In this document: piece by piece, positions 1-5,570 of the stretch | Numbering within the stretch: position 1 is the stretch's first letter | Layout: every line of letters begins with the position of its first letter | Notes under the pieces: generated by a model | Told to the model about the DNA's origin: nothing | What the model saw: only the letters and a program-made list of their open reading frames with translations | Database searches by the model: none | Made by a program: the position numbers and the translations under genes | Assembly (NCBI GenBank): GCA_937894185.1 | Contig: CALCSA010000502.1 | Coordinates: forward strand, 1-5,947 | From: an uncultured Clostridia bacterium | Lineage (GTDB): Bacteria; Bacillota; Clostridia; Oscillospirales; Ruminococcaceae | DNA: 5,947 nucleotides | Reading direction: 5' to 3'

Positions 1-1845
1 GGGACCCAGCTGCATCAGCACGTTTTTCATTCCCTGACTTTCAAACTGAAAGACCCCGTTCATCTGGCCCTTGCCGCACATCTCAAAGACGGCGGGGTCG
101 TCCAGCGGGATGGATTCAATCTCAAAATCCGGGTTTGCCCGGCGGATCATCTCCTGAGCGTCGTTGATGACGGTGAGGGTCCTCAGCCCCAGAAAATCCA
201 TTTTTAAAAGGCCCAGTTCCTCCAGCGTCCCCATGGGAAACTGGGTGACGATGGAGGCATCGGTCTTTTGCAGGGGCACATATTCGTCGGCAGGCTCCCG
301 GGTGATCACCACCCCCGCCGCGTGGGTAGAGGCGTGGCGGGCCATCCCTTCAATTTGCCGGGCCATGTCGATCAGCTCCCGGTTTTCTTCCTCCGCCTCG
401 TAAAGAGCACGGAATTCGGGGGAAACATCCAGAGCCTTCTGGATGGTCATTCCCAACTCAAAGGGGATGGTCTTGGCGATAACGTCCACCTGAGCGTAGC
501 TGATCCCCAGAGCACGGCCCACATCCCGGATGGAGCCCCGGGCGGCCATGGTTCCAAAGGTGATAATCTGAGCCACATGCTCTTCCCCGTACTTTTCCAC
601 CACATAATCGATGACCTCCTGCCGTCGCTCGTAGCAGAAGTCGATGTCAAAGTCGGGCATGGAGATGCGCTCGGGGTTGAGAAACCTCTCAAACAGCAGC
701 CCATATTTGATGGGGTCGATGCCGGTGATGCCCGAGCAGTAGGCGGCAAGGCTTCCCGCTCCCGAACCACGGCCGGGTCCCACGGGAATCCCCTTGCTTT
801 TGGCGTAGTGGATAAAGTCCCAGACGATGAGGAAATAATCCACATATCCCATGGTTTCGATGATACTCAGCTCATACTCTAGCCGCTCCACCACCCCGGG
901 AGCGGGCTGCTCCCCGTAGTGGCGGTAAAGCCCCCGGTAGCAGAGTTCCCGGAAGTAGACGCTGTTTTTCTGCCCGTCGGGAGCCTTAAAATAGGGCAGC
1001 TTAGTCTGCCCGAAGGTGAAGTCCATCTCGCACCGGTCGGCAATTTTGACGGTGTTTTGGATAGCGCCCTCGTACCGGCCCAACAGCTGCGCCATTTCCT
1101 CCCCACTTTTGAGGTAAAACTCCTGAGTGGAAAACTCCATGTCGCTGCCTTCCTGTACCGTGCGGTTGGTCTGGATGCAGACCAGAACGTTTTGCATCCG
1201 ATAATCTTCCCGGCGGATGTAGTGAACATCGTTGGTGGCGGCCAAAGGAATCCCCGTCTCCCGGGAGAGCCGCTCCAGCTGAGGGAGCACCGTTCTCTGC
1301 TCGGGAATCCCGTGGTCCTGAATTTCGATGTAATAGTTGTCCTGCCCAAACAAATCCCGGTACCAGAGGGCGGCTTCCTTGGCCCGCTCATAGTCCCCCG
1401 CCAGCAGCGCGCGGGGTAACTCCCCGGAAAGGCAGGCCGACATGCAGATAAGGCCCTCGTGATACTGCTCCAACAGCTCCCGGTCCACCCGGGGCTTGGA
1501 GTAAAATCCGTCGATAAAACCCTTGCTCACCAGCTTGATGAGGTTCTGGTAACCCAGATTGTTTTTGCAAAGCAGGATCAGGTGATAGGGGGCGTTGTCG
1601 ATGCGGTGCTGTTTATCAAAGCGGGAGCGGGGGGCCACATACACCTCGCAACCGATAATGGGCTTGATCCCCTGCTTTTTGCACTCTTTGTAAAAATCAA
1701 CCACACCGTACATCACCCCGTGATCGGTGATGGCCAGCGCCTTCATCCCCTGCTCCCTGGCCCGGGATATCAGCAACGGCAGCTGGCAGGCACCGTCCAG
1801 CAGGCTGTATTCGGTGTGGACGTGGAGGTGAACAAACTCCGTCAT
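1..1845 (-). CDS. dnaE: DNA polymerase III subunit alpha, DnaE1-like, N-terminal 615 residues (3' end outside window)
   Basis: Catalytic subunit of the replicative DNA polymerase (C-family), acting at the replication fork. The frame is open from ATG at 1845 to base 1, about half of a typical 1,100-1,200-residue DnaE. Residues 1 to about 210 form the PHP domain. It opens with HLHVHTEYS (H8, H10, D17) and continues with TDHG (H42), GCEVYV (E67), YHLILL (H88), SACLSGELP (C138) and NDVHY (D206, H208), so all nine metal-ligand positions are filled. The palm domain has GPGRGSGAGS (356-365) and the catalytic pair in PDFDIDF (D400, D402). The third catalytic Asp is D550 in KMDFLGLRTLT. These positions are close to D401, D403 and D555 of E. 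coli DnaE. The intact PHP site and TDHG motif resemble DnaE1 rather than B. subtilis-type DnaE3, whose PHP motifs are degenerate. No intein or frameshift is seen in the visible half. The start overlaps the whiA stop and has its own ribosome site, so the gene is probably translated by coupling from whiA mRNA. Identity is very secure; the DnaE1 subtype is inferred. Confidence 0.97.
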   Translation of the reverse strand, partial: MTEFVHLHVHTEYSLLDGACQLPLLISRAREQGMKALAITDHGVMYGVVDFYKECKKQGIKPIIGCEVYVAPRSRFDKQHRIDNAPYHLILLCKNNLGYQNLIKLVSKGFIDGFYSKPRVDRELLEQYHEGLICMSACLSGELPRALLAGDYERAKEAALWYRDLFGQDNYYIEIQDHGIPEQRTVLPQLERLSRETGIPLAATNDVHYIRREDYRMQNVLVCIQTNRTVQEGSDMEFSTQEFYLKSGEEMAQLLGRYEGAIQNTVKIADRCEMDFTFGQTKLPYFKAPDGQKNSVYFRELCYRGLYRHYGEQPAPGVVERLEYELSIIETMGYVDYFLIVWDFIHYAKSKGIPVGPGRGSGAGSLAAYCSGITGIDPIKYGLLFERFLNPERISMPDFDIDFCYERRQEVIDYVVEKYGEEHVAQIITFGTMAARGSIRDVGRALGISYAQVDVIAKTIPFELGMTIQKALDVSPEFRALYEAEEENRELIDMARQIEGMARHASTHAAGVVITREPADEYVPLQKTDASIVTQFPMGTLEELGLLKMDFLGLRTLTVINDAQEMIRRANPDFEIESIPLDDPAVFEMCGKGQMNGVFQFESQGMKNVLMQLGP

Positions 1846-2762
1846 GTTGTCTTCTCCTTCTGCTCCTCCCGGATGGTCTGGGCGATTTGGGTCAGAGCCG
1901 CCAGCCGGTGGTGGACTCCCGAGCGGGAAATGGGAGTCGGGAAAGTTCCCGCCAGCTCCCGCAGGCTCATTTCCGGGTGCTCCAATCGGAGGAGAGCGGC
2001 TTCCCGCAGCGGCTCCGGCAAAAACTCCAAACCTTTGGTCTCAAGAATCAGCTGAATATCCGCCACCTGAAAAGCGGAGGCCGTTACGGTTTTATCGATG
2101 TTGGCGGTTTCGCAATTGGTGCGGCGCATGGCGGTGTTGCGCACACCCTTGATGATCTCAATTTCGATCATGGCAAGACTGGCCCGGCTGGCTCCCATCA
2201 GGGCCAGCAGGTCCTCTATTTGAACGCATTCCTTGGAGTAGACCACCCAGAACCCCCGGCGTCTGGTCACTCCCCCGCCGGTGATCAGGGAGCCCAGCAA
2301 CTCCAGAAGTTCTTCGGCCAAAGGCTGCTCTCGGACCATAAATTCCAGATGATAGCTTTTTTCCGGGTTGGTGACGTTGCCGCAGACCAGAAAAGCGCCG
2401 CTGAGCAGAGCGGAGCGCTCCTCCGGGGTGGAGAAGCGCTCGGGTAAAGACACTTCCAGTCCCCCGGTCAACCGGGTGAGAAGGGCGATGCGGTCCTGCT
2501 CCCGGGAAAGGCTGACGCTGTAAATCGTTTTGCCCCCCATGAGGCTTTCGTCTTCCTCAATTTCGGCACTGCGGGGAACCAAACGCCGCAGGGTACTGCG
2601 ATAGTATTCGGCAACTTCGGGGCTTTCACTGCGCAGGCTCACCTCATCGGGAGAAAATGCCCGGGCAAAAGCAAACAGCCCCAGCGCCTGGGCCTGCCGG
2701 AGAGCTTTGGCTTTAGGCCGCGTCTGCATGAGTTCTAATTTCACATCCTGAGCAAAGGACAT
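1842..2762 (-). CDS. whiA: WhiA, DNA-binding regulator of sporulation/cell division
   Basis: WhiA-family protein of 306 residues, a normal length for Firmicutes (B. subtilis YvcL). The family descends from LAGLIDADG homing endonucleases but lacks nuclease activity. It is a sporulation transcription factor in Streptomyces and affects division and chromosome segregation in Bacillus. Seen here: the family start MSFAQDVKLEL; the LAGLIDADG-like segment around 115-140 (SALLSGAFLVCGNV, then PEKSYHLEF); the hallmark NCETANIDKTV at 217-226; and a C-terminal helix-turn-helix at about 266-290 (SLRELAG through ISRSGVHHRL). The ATG at 2762 is preceded by AGGTGG. An in-frame TAA lies at 2813-2811 with no ATG, GTG or TTG codon between it and the start, so the start is well fixed. 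Rigid Gram-positive synteny places whiA next to rapZ, usually with yvcK between them; yvcK is missing here. Downstream it overlaps dnaE by 4 bases. Whether it acts as a transcription factor or a division-associated protein in this organism cannot be read from sequence. Confidence 0.96.
   Translation of the reverse strand: MSFAQDVKLELMQTRPKAKALRQAQALGLFAFARAFSPDEVSLRSESPEVAEYYRSTLRRLVPRSAEIEEDESLMGGKTIYSVSLSREQDRIALLTRLTGGLEVSLPERFSTPEERSALLSGAFLVCGNVTNPEKSYHLEFMVREQPLAEELLELLGSLITGGGVTRRRGFWVVYSKECVQIEDLLALMGASRASLAMIEIEIIKGVRNTAMRRTNCETANIDKTVTASAFQVADIQLILETKGLEFLPEPLREAALLRLEHPEMSLRELAGTFPTPISRSGVHHRLAALTQIAQTIREEQKEKTT
1854..1859 (-). promoter_or_regulatory. ribosome binding site of dnaE inside the whiA 3' end
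   Basis: The minus-strand bases AAGGAG lie 8 bases before the dnaE ATG (1845-1843), within the last codons of whiA. The whiA TGA (1844-1842) and the dnaE ATG share the sequence ATGA. A good Shine-Dalgarno at normal distance fixes this start and supports translational coupling or reinitiation. Confidence 0.8.
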
Positions 2763-2768
2763 AGGGTT

Positions 2769-2774
2769 CCACCT
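2769..2774 (-). promoter_or_regulatory. ribosome binding site of whiA
   Basis: Minus-strand AGGTGG lies 6 bases before the ATG at 2762-2760. It is a moderate Shine-Dalgarno match with one mismatch to AGGAGG, and is weaker than the sites of murB and rapZ. Confidence 0.6.
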
Positions 2775-2825
2775 GTTTTCTATGCTGATATGGAGGCAAG
2801 GCCCTTCCGTTTAAGGCGGTGCGAA

Positions 2826-2836
2826 CCTCCCCTCCT
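2826..2836 (-). other. orphan Shine-Dalgarno-like sequence after the rapZ stop
   Basis: Minus-strand AGGAGGGGAGG begins 4 bases after the rapZ TAA (2843-2841). It resembles a very strong ribosome site, but no ATG, GTG or TTG follows within the next 25 or so bases; the first is a TTG about 35 bases on, which opens only a short reading frame. It is too far (over 60 bases) from the whiA start, which has its own site. It could be a relic of a lost gene's leader, a ribosome standby site, or chance purine richness. Confidence 0.35.
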
Positions 2837-2840
2837 GCTG

Positions 2841-3707
2841 TTAGTGATAGACTTTTTGAATATCCCGGTGGCTGGCGGTAACCGACACTCCCTGTTCCGA
2901 GAGGTGGGCGGTCAACAGCTCGCAGAATACCACCGAGCGGTGGCGGCCTCCCGTACAGCCAATGCCGATCACCAACTGGCTCTTTCCCTCCTGAATATAA
3001 AGGGGGATCAGGTAGTCCACCAGATCAAACAGCTTGGGAATAAGGCCTTGCGCCGGCTTGCTGCCCAGCACAAAATTGCGGACGGCGCTGTCCAGCCCGC
3101 TCTGTTCCCGCAGCTCTTCCACGTAAAACGGGTTGGGCAGGCAGCGGACATCAAAAAGAAGGTCGCAGTCGGCGGGGATGCCGTTTTTAAACCCGAAGGA
3201 GCTGCAGTTGACCACCATGGACTGGCGAATATCCCGCAAAAAGATATCCCGCACCTTGGCACGCAGTTGAGAGGCGGAAAGGCGGGAGGTATCCACCGCA
3301 AAGTCGGCCCGCTCCTTGGCGGCGGCCAGCAGAATCCGCTCCCGGATCATGGCCTGCTCGATGGAAGTGTTGTCCTCATCCTGCAGGGGATGGCGGCGGC
3401 GGGTTTCCTTATAGCGGTTGAGCAGAGTGGCGTTGTCACAATCCAAAAAGAGAGTCTTGTAAGGAAAGCTCTGGGCGTTGAGCTCATCCAGACACTGGTT
3501 GTACTCGGAAAACAGCTCGTGGCTGCGCACATCCACCACCAGAGCGATCCGGCTGATTTTATCTTCCGATTGCGCCGGTAGCTCGGCAAACTTGGTGATC
3601 AGCCGGGGGGGAATGTTGTCCACGCAGTAATAGCCCATATCTTCCATGGCGTTGATGGCCTGACTCTTCCCCGCTCCCGACATGCCTGTGACAATGACCA
3701 GTTCCAT
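2841..3707 (-). CDS. rapZ: RapZ/YvcJ family P-loop nucleotide-binding regulator
   Basis: RapZ (YvcJ) of 288 residues; family members are about 284-295. The N-terminal kinase-like domain has a Walker A loop GMSGAGKS (8-15), followed by a conserved CVDNIPP segment (28-34) and a Walker B-like strand ALVVDVR (55-61). The C-terminal domain carries the family signatures FGFKNGIP (171-178), LFDVRCLPNP (184-193) and GCTGGRHRSV (250-259). In E. coli, RapZ senses glucosamine-6-phosphate and is the adaptor for decay of the sRNA GlmZ; the Bacillus protein binds and hydrolyses nucleotides and affects competence. No GlmZ-like RNA is known in Firmicutes, so the exact role here is open. The ATG at 3707 is chosen because GGGGGAGGG sits just before it and the protein then begins MELVIVTG as usual. 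The frame can be extended by 19 residues to a TTG at 3764, but that adds a non-conserved stretch. The cytoplasmic product lies between murB and whiA, consistent with a link to envelope precursor supply. Confidence 0.95.
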   Translation of the reverse strand: MELVIVTGMSGAGKSQAINAMEDMGYYCVDNIPPRLITKFAELPAQSEDKISRIALVVDVRSHELFSEYNQCLDELNAQSFPYKTLFLDCDNATLLNRYKETRRRHPLQDEDNTSIEQAMIRERILLAAAKERADFAVDTSRLSASQLRAKVRDIFLRDIRQSMVVNCSSFGFKNGIPADCDLLFDVRCLPNPFYVEELREQSGLDSAVRNFVLGSKPAQGLIPKLFDLVDYLIPLYIQEGKSQLVIGIGCTGGRHRSVVFCELLTAHLSEQGVSVTASHRDIQKVYH

Positions 3708-3711
3708 AGAA

Positions 3712-3720
3712 CCCTCCCCC
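3712..3720 (-). promoter_or_regulatory. ribosome binding site that decides the rapZ start
   Basis: Minus-strand GGGGGAGGG ends 4 bases before the ATG at 3707-3705. This strong purine-rich site selects ATG 3707 over the upstream TTG at 3764, which begins inside the murB-rapZ inverted repeat and has no comparable site. Confidence 0.75.
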
Positions 3721-3757
3721 AGATGATGAAAACGCTGTGATCTCGCTCTGTTTACAC

Positions 3758-3789
3758 ATGGCAAGCCGGCGGTTTAAACCCGCTGCCAT
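3758..3789 (-). repeat. imperfect inverted repeat (stem-loop) just after murB
   Basis: Three bases past the murB stop, the transcript can fold with a 6-bp outer stem (ATGGCA at 3789-3784 against TGCCAT at 3763-3758) and a 4-bp inner stem (GCGG at 3783-3780 against CCGC at 3772-3769). A 7-base loop closes the inner stem and 5 unpaired bases (3768-3764) sit on the distal side. The core contains the perfect 10-base palindrome GGTTTAAACC (3771-3780). No T-run follows on the transcript side, so it is not a standard rho-independent terminator. An mRNA processing or stability element, or a weak attenuator before rapZ, is possible. Confidence 0.45.
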
Positions 3790-3792
3790 TCC

Positions 3793-4710
3793 CTATCCGA
3801 TCAGTCTGATCTCCCGCTCCAGCCGGTATCCCGTTTGTTTTTCCACGGTTTGCTGTACCTGCCGGATCAGTTCCAGCACATCGGCGCAGGTGGCGTCCCC
3901 GGCATTAACCACAAAGCCGGCGTGTTTTTCGCTCACCATAGCTCCCCCCACCCGCAGACCCTTGAGGCCGCACTGATCCACCAGAGCGGAGGCGTAGTTT
4001 CCCTGTGGCCGCTTAAAGGTGCTTCCGGCGTTGGGAAGTTCCAGGGGCTGCTTGCTCCGGCGGCGGCTCATATAATCGTCCATTTTGGCCCGAATCTCGT
4101 TGGGATCTCCCCTGCGCAGGCCAATGGTCGCCCCGGTGATCACCATATCCCTATCGGAGTAGGCGCTGCGCCGGTAGGAGAGCCCCATCGCCTCCCCGGT
4201 AAAAGCCCCTGCCTCCCAGTTGCCGTTCTGCCGAATCAAGTGACGGGTGGAAAGGAGAACATCCTTCATCTCCCCGCCGTAGGCCCCGGCGTTCATATAG
4301 ACCGCTCCTCCCACCGTGCCCGGAATCCCGTAGGCGAACTCCAGACCGGTCAGGCTTTGGCGCTGGGCGTACTCGCAGAGAGTGGACAGAGGGATGCCGC
4401 TCTGGCAGGAAAGGGTGACCTCATTCTCCTGCCACACCTGTGAGAAGGCTTTGCCCAAATGGACCGCAAGACCGCGGAAGCCCTCGTCAGAAAAGAGGAT
4501 GTTGGAGCCTCTGCCCAGAACAAAGGTATCGACGGAAAGCTCCCGGGCTTTTTGCATCACATCTTTGATTTGACCCTCGTCGGAGGGGTGGGCCAACAAC
4601 TCCACCGATCCCCCGATCCGAAAGGTGCAGTGATCCTTTAATGTTACGTCCTGCTCAAAGGCGATGCCCTTTTCTTCCAGAAAAGTGGCCAGAAGCTCGG
4701 TATTCTTCAT
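3793..4710 (-). CDS. murB: UDP-N-acetylenolpyruvoylglucosamine reductase (MurB, Gram-positive type)
   Basis: FAD-dependent cytoplasmic enzyme that reduces UDP-GlcNAc-enolpyruvate with NADPH to UDP-MurNAc, the second committed step of peptidoglycan precursor synthesis. At 305 residues it matches the shorter type II MurB of S. aureus and B. subtilis. FAD-binding motifs are seen in order: TFRIGGSVELL (29-39), VLGRGSNILFSDEGFRG (64-80) and GIPGTVGGAVYMNAGAYG (128-145). Catalytic positions are R180 in the SYRRSAYS segment, S230 in NAGSTFKRP (the proton-donating Ser) and E300 in the C-terminal LEREIRLIG. The AGFVVN motif (264-269) is also conserved. The ATG at 4710 has GGAGG 4 bases upstream and an in-frame TGA at 4728-4726, so the start is fixed. 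The TAG stop is at 3795-3793, followed at once by an inverted repeat. It lies 73 bases after the PHP phosphatase gene and 85 before rapZ, probably in the same transcript. Nothing in the sequence suggests loss of activity. Confidence 0.97.
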   Translation of the reverse strand: MKNTELLATFLEEKGIAFEQDVTLKDHCTFRIGGSVELLAHPSDEGQIKDVMQKARELSVDTFVLGRGSNILFSDEGFRGLAVHLGKAFSQVWQENEVTLSCQSGIPLSTLCEYAQRQSLTGLEFAYGIPGTVGGAVYMNAGAYGGEMKDVLLSTRHLIRQNGNWEAGAFTGEAMGLSYRRSAYSDRDMVITGATIGLRRGDPNEIRAKMDDYMSRRRSKQPLELPNAGSTFKRPQGNYASALVDQCGLKGLRVGGAMVSEKHAGFVVNAGDATCADVLELIRQVQQTVEKQTGYRLEREIRLIG

Positions 4711-4714
4711 AAAA

Positions 4715-4719
4715 CCTCC
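4715..4719 (-). promoter_or_regulatory. ribosome binding site of murB
   Basis: Minus-strand GGAGG is separated by TTTT from the ATG at 4710-4708. The match is strong, with a slightly short spacer. Confidence 0.7.
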
Positions 4720-4783
4720 GTAAACTCATCGCGAAAAGGCTGCCGGCGAAAATCCTGTCCAAACTAAAGGCAGAGTCTTTGGG

Positions 4784-5509
4784 TTAGCAAAGCTCCTGAC
4801 CGGCGGTGCGGCGCAGGGTCTCCAAGAACCGGTGGTAGTCTCCGTTGAGAATCAGCTCGGGAGGGAAACCAATCTCCTCCAGCACTTCCAATGCAGGCCC
4901 CACCTCCCCGATGGACAGGTAATGGTGGGCATCGGAGCTGACCACAACGGGTATTTCCAGCTCGGCACACTTTTCGGCGATTTTAATGCAATTTTCCCGG
5001 GAGCCGGGCCGGGCGGAAAAAGAATGGGCGTTGATCTCTACGATTTTTCCGCAGTCTTTAAAAGCTTGCAGGGCAGGGCCGTGCTCAAAGGCGTAGCGGG
5101 GGTCTCCGCAGTGGCCGATGACATGGATATCCTGATTTTCAGCTATTTTAATCCAGCCTTTGGTGTGGGTTTTGACATCGGCGGGATCAATACAGGGCCG
5201 GTGATAGGATGCAATCACCCATTCCAGCTGTTTGACCAGCTTTTCGGAAAGGTCCACCCTCCCCTCATAGTCCATGATATTAAGCTCGACCCCCCGTATG
5301 ACCATAACCTCGTTGATATACCGAGGCAAATCAAAGATTCCTGCATAGAACAGGGTGCTGGGTCCCCCCAGCATTTTGGGGGCATGCTCGGTCCAGCACA
5401 GAATTTTGTGGCCGATGCGGGCAGCTTGCGCGGTGTTCTCCCCAATGGTGGAGTAGGCGTGATCGGTTGCTACGGTATGAGTATGAGTATCTGCAATGAG
5501 GGTAATCAT
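4784..5509 (-). CDS. PHP-family metal-dependent phosphatase, YcdX-like
   Basis: Cytoplasmic hydrolase of the PHP (polymerase and histidinol phosphatase) superfamily, 241 residues, close to E. coli YcdX (245). The protein shares YcdX's layout: DTHTHTVATDHAYST at the N terminus, then TEHAP, VIRGVELNI, HVIGHCGDP, EINAHSF, SSDAHH and FPPELILN. The trinuclear metal ligands known from YcdX can all be matched: H9, H11, H17, H42, E75, H103, H133, D193 and H195. The usual TDH motif is TEH here, but that acidic residue is not a YcdX ligand as I recall it. The family hydrolyses phosphomonoesters in vitro and the physiological substrate is generally unknown. The ATG at 5509 is chosen because it begins the conserved fold directly and has AGGAAGGA upstream. 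A 13-residue extension to a TTG at 5548 lacks conservation and a ribosome site. It lies between hprK and murB, 53 bases after the hprK stop. A role in sugar-phosphate or cell-wall precursor metabolism is suggested only by neighbours. Family assignment is firm, substrate unknown. Confidence 0.9.
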   Translation of the reverse strand: MITLIADTHTHTVATDHAYSTIGENTAQAARIGHKILCWTEHAPKMLGGPSTLFYAGIFDLPRYINEVMVIRGVELNIMDYEGRVDLSEKLVKQLEWVIASYHRPCIDPADVKTHTKGWIKIAENQDIHVIGHCGDPRYAFEHGPALQAFKDCGKIVEINAHSFSARPGSRENCIKIAEKCAELEIPVVVSSDAHHYLSIGEVGPALEVLEEIGFPPELILNGDYHRFLETLRRTAGQELC

Positions 5510-5520
5510 GTTGCTGGTAT

Positions 5521-5528
5521 TCCTTCCT
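5521..5528 (-). promoter_or_regulatory. ribosome binding site of the PHP phosphatase gene
   Basis: Minus-strand AGGAAGGA is separated by 11 bases from the ATG at 5509-5507. The spacer is rather long, which may lower expression, but no better site or start lies nearby. Confidence 0.5.
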
Positions 5529-5540
5529 GTTGAGGCTGAC

Positions 5541-5570
5541 TTTATCAAATCTTAAACACTGCTTAATCAA
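5541..5570 (-). promoter_or_regulatory. weak candidate sigma-A promoter upstream of the PHP phosphatase gene
   Basis: On the minus strand TTGATT (5570-5565, 4 of 6 to the -35 consensus) and GATAAA (5546-5541, 4 of 6 to the -10 consensus) are 18 bases apart in an AT-rich stretch that overlaps the hprK stop codon. It would allow the PHP-murB-rapZ-whiA-dnaE part to be expressed independently of hprK. The matches are modest and AT-rich spacers often yield such pairs by chance. Confidence 0.25.

Noticed and set aside
447..1570. Minus-strand open frames of 60-170 residues inside dnaE
   Set aside because: They are out of frame with the continuous 615-residue DnaE frame and rich in Pro, Ser, Arg and Trp as expected for frame shadows.
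268..2447. Several plus-strand open frames of 160-204 residues opposite dnaE and whiA
   Set aside because: They lie fully opposite conserved coding sequence, lack family motifs, and arise from codon bias of the true genes.
1842..2762. WhiA read as a LAGLIDADG homing endonuclease or mobile element
   Set aside because: WhiA shares that fold by descent, but the NCETAN motif, C-terminal helix-turn-helix and synteny with rapZ mark it as the host regulator.
2777..2820. Inverted bases around AAGGCCCTT as a terminator between rapZ and whiA
   Set aside because: The stem is only 4 bp with a 1-base loop and has no following T-run.
2790..3581. 263-residue plus-strand open frame opposite rapZ
   Set aside because: It is an exact shadow of a gene with clear family motifs, shows no recognisable domain, and such long antisense frames are common in GC-rich coding sequence.
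3708..3757. Possible promoter for rapZ, with TTGCCA as -35 box
   Set aside because: The hexamer matches well, but the bases 17-18 further on (ATCACA) do not resemble a -10 box, and TTGCCA is part of the inverted-repeat arm.
4711..4783. Possible promoter or terminator between the PHP gene and murB
   Set aside because: TTGGAC has no acceptable -10 partner at 16-18 bases. CCAAA/TTTGG can pair over a 14-base loop, but the stem is short and lacks a T-run. A 7-base direct repeat GCGAAAA (4731-4737, 4746-4752) is too short to interpret.
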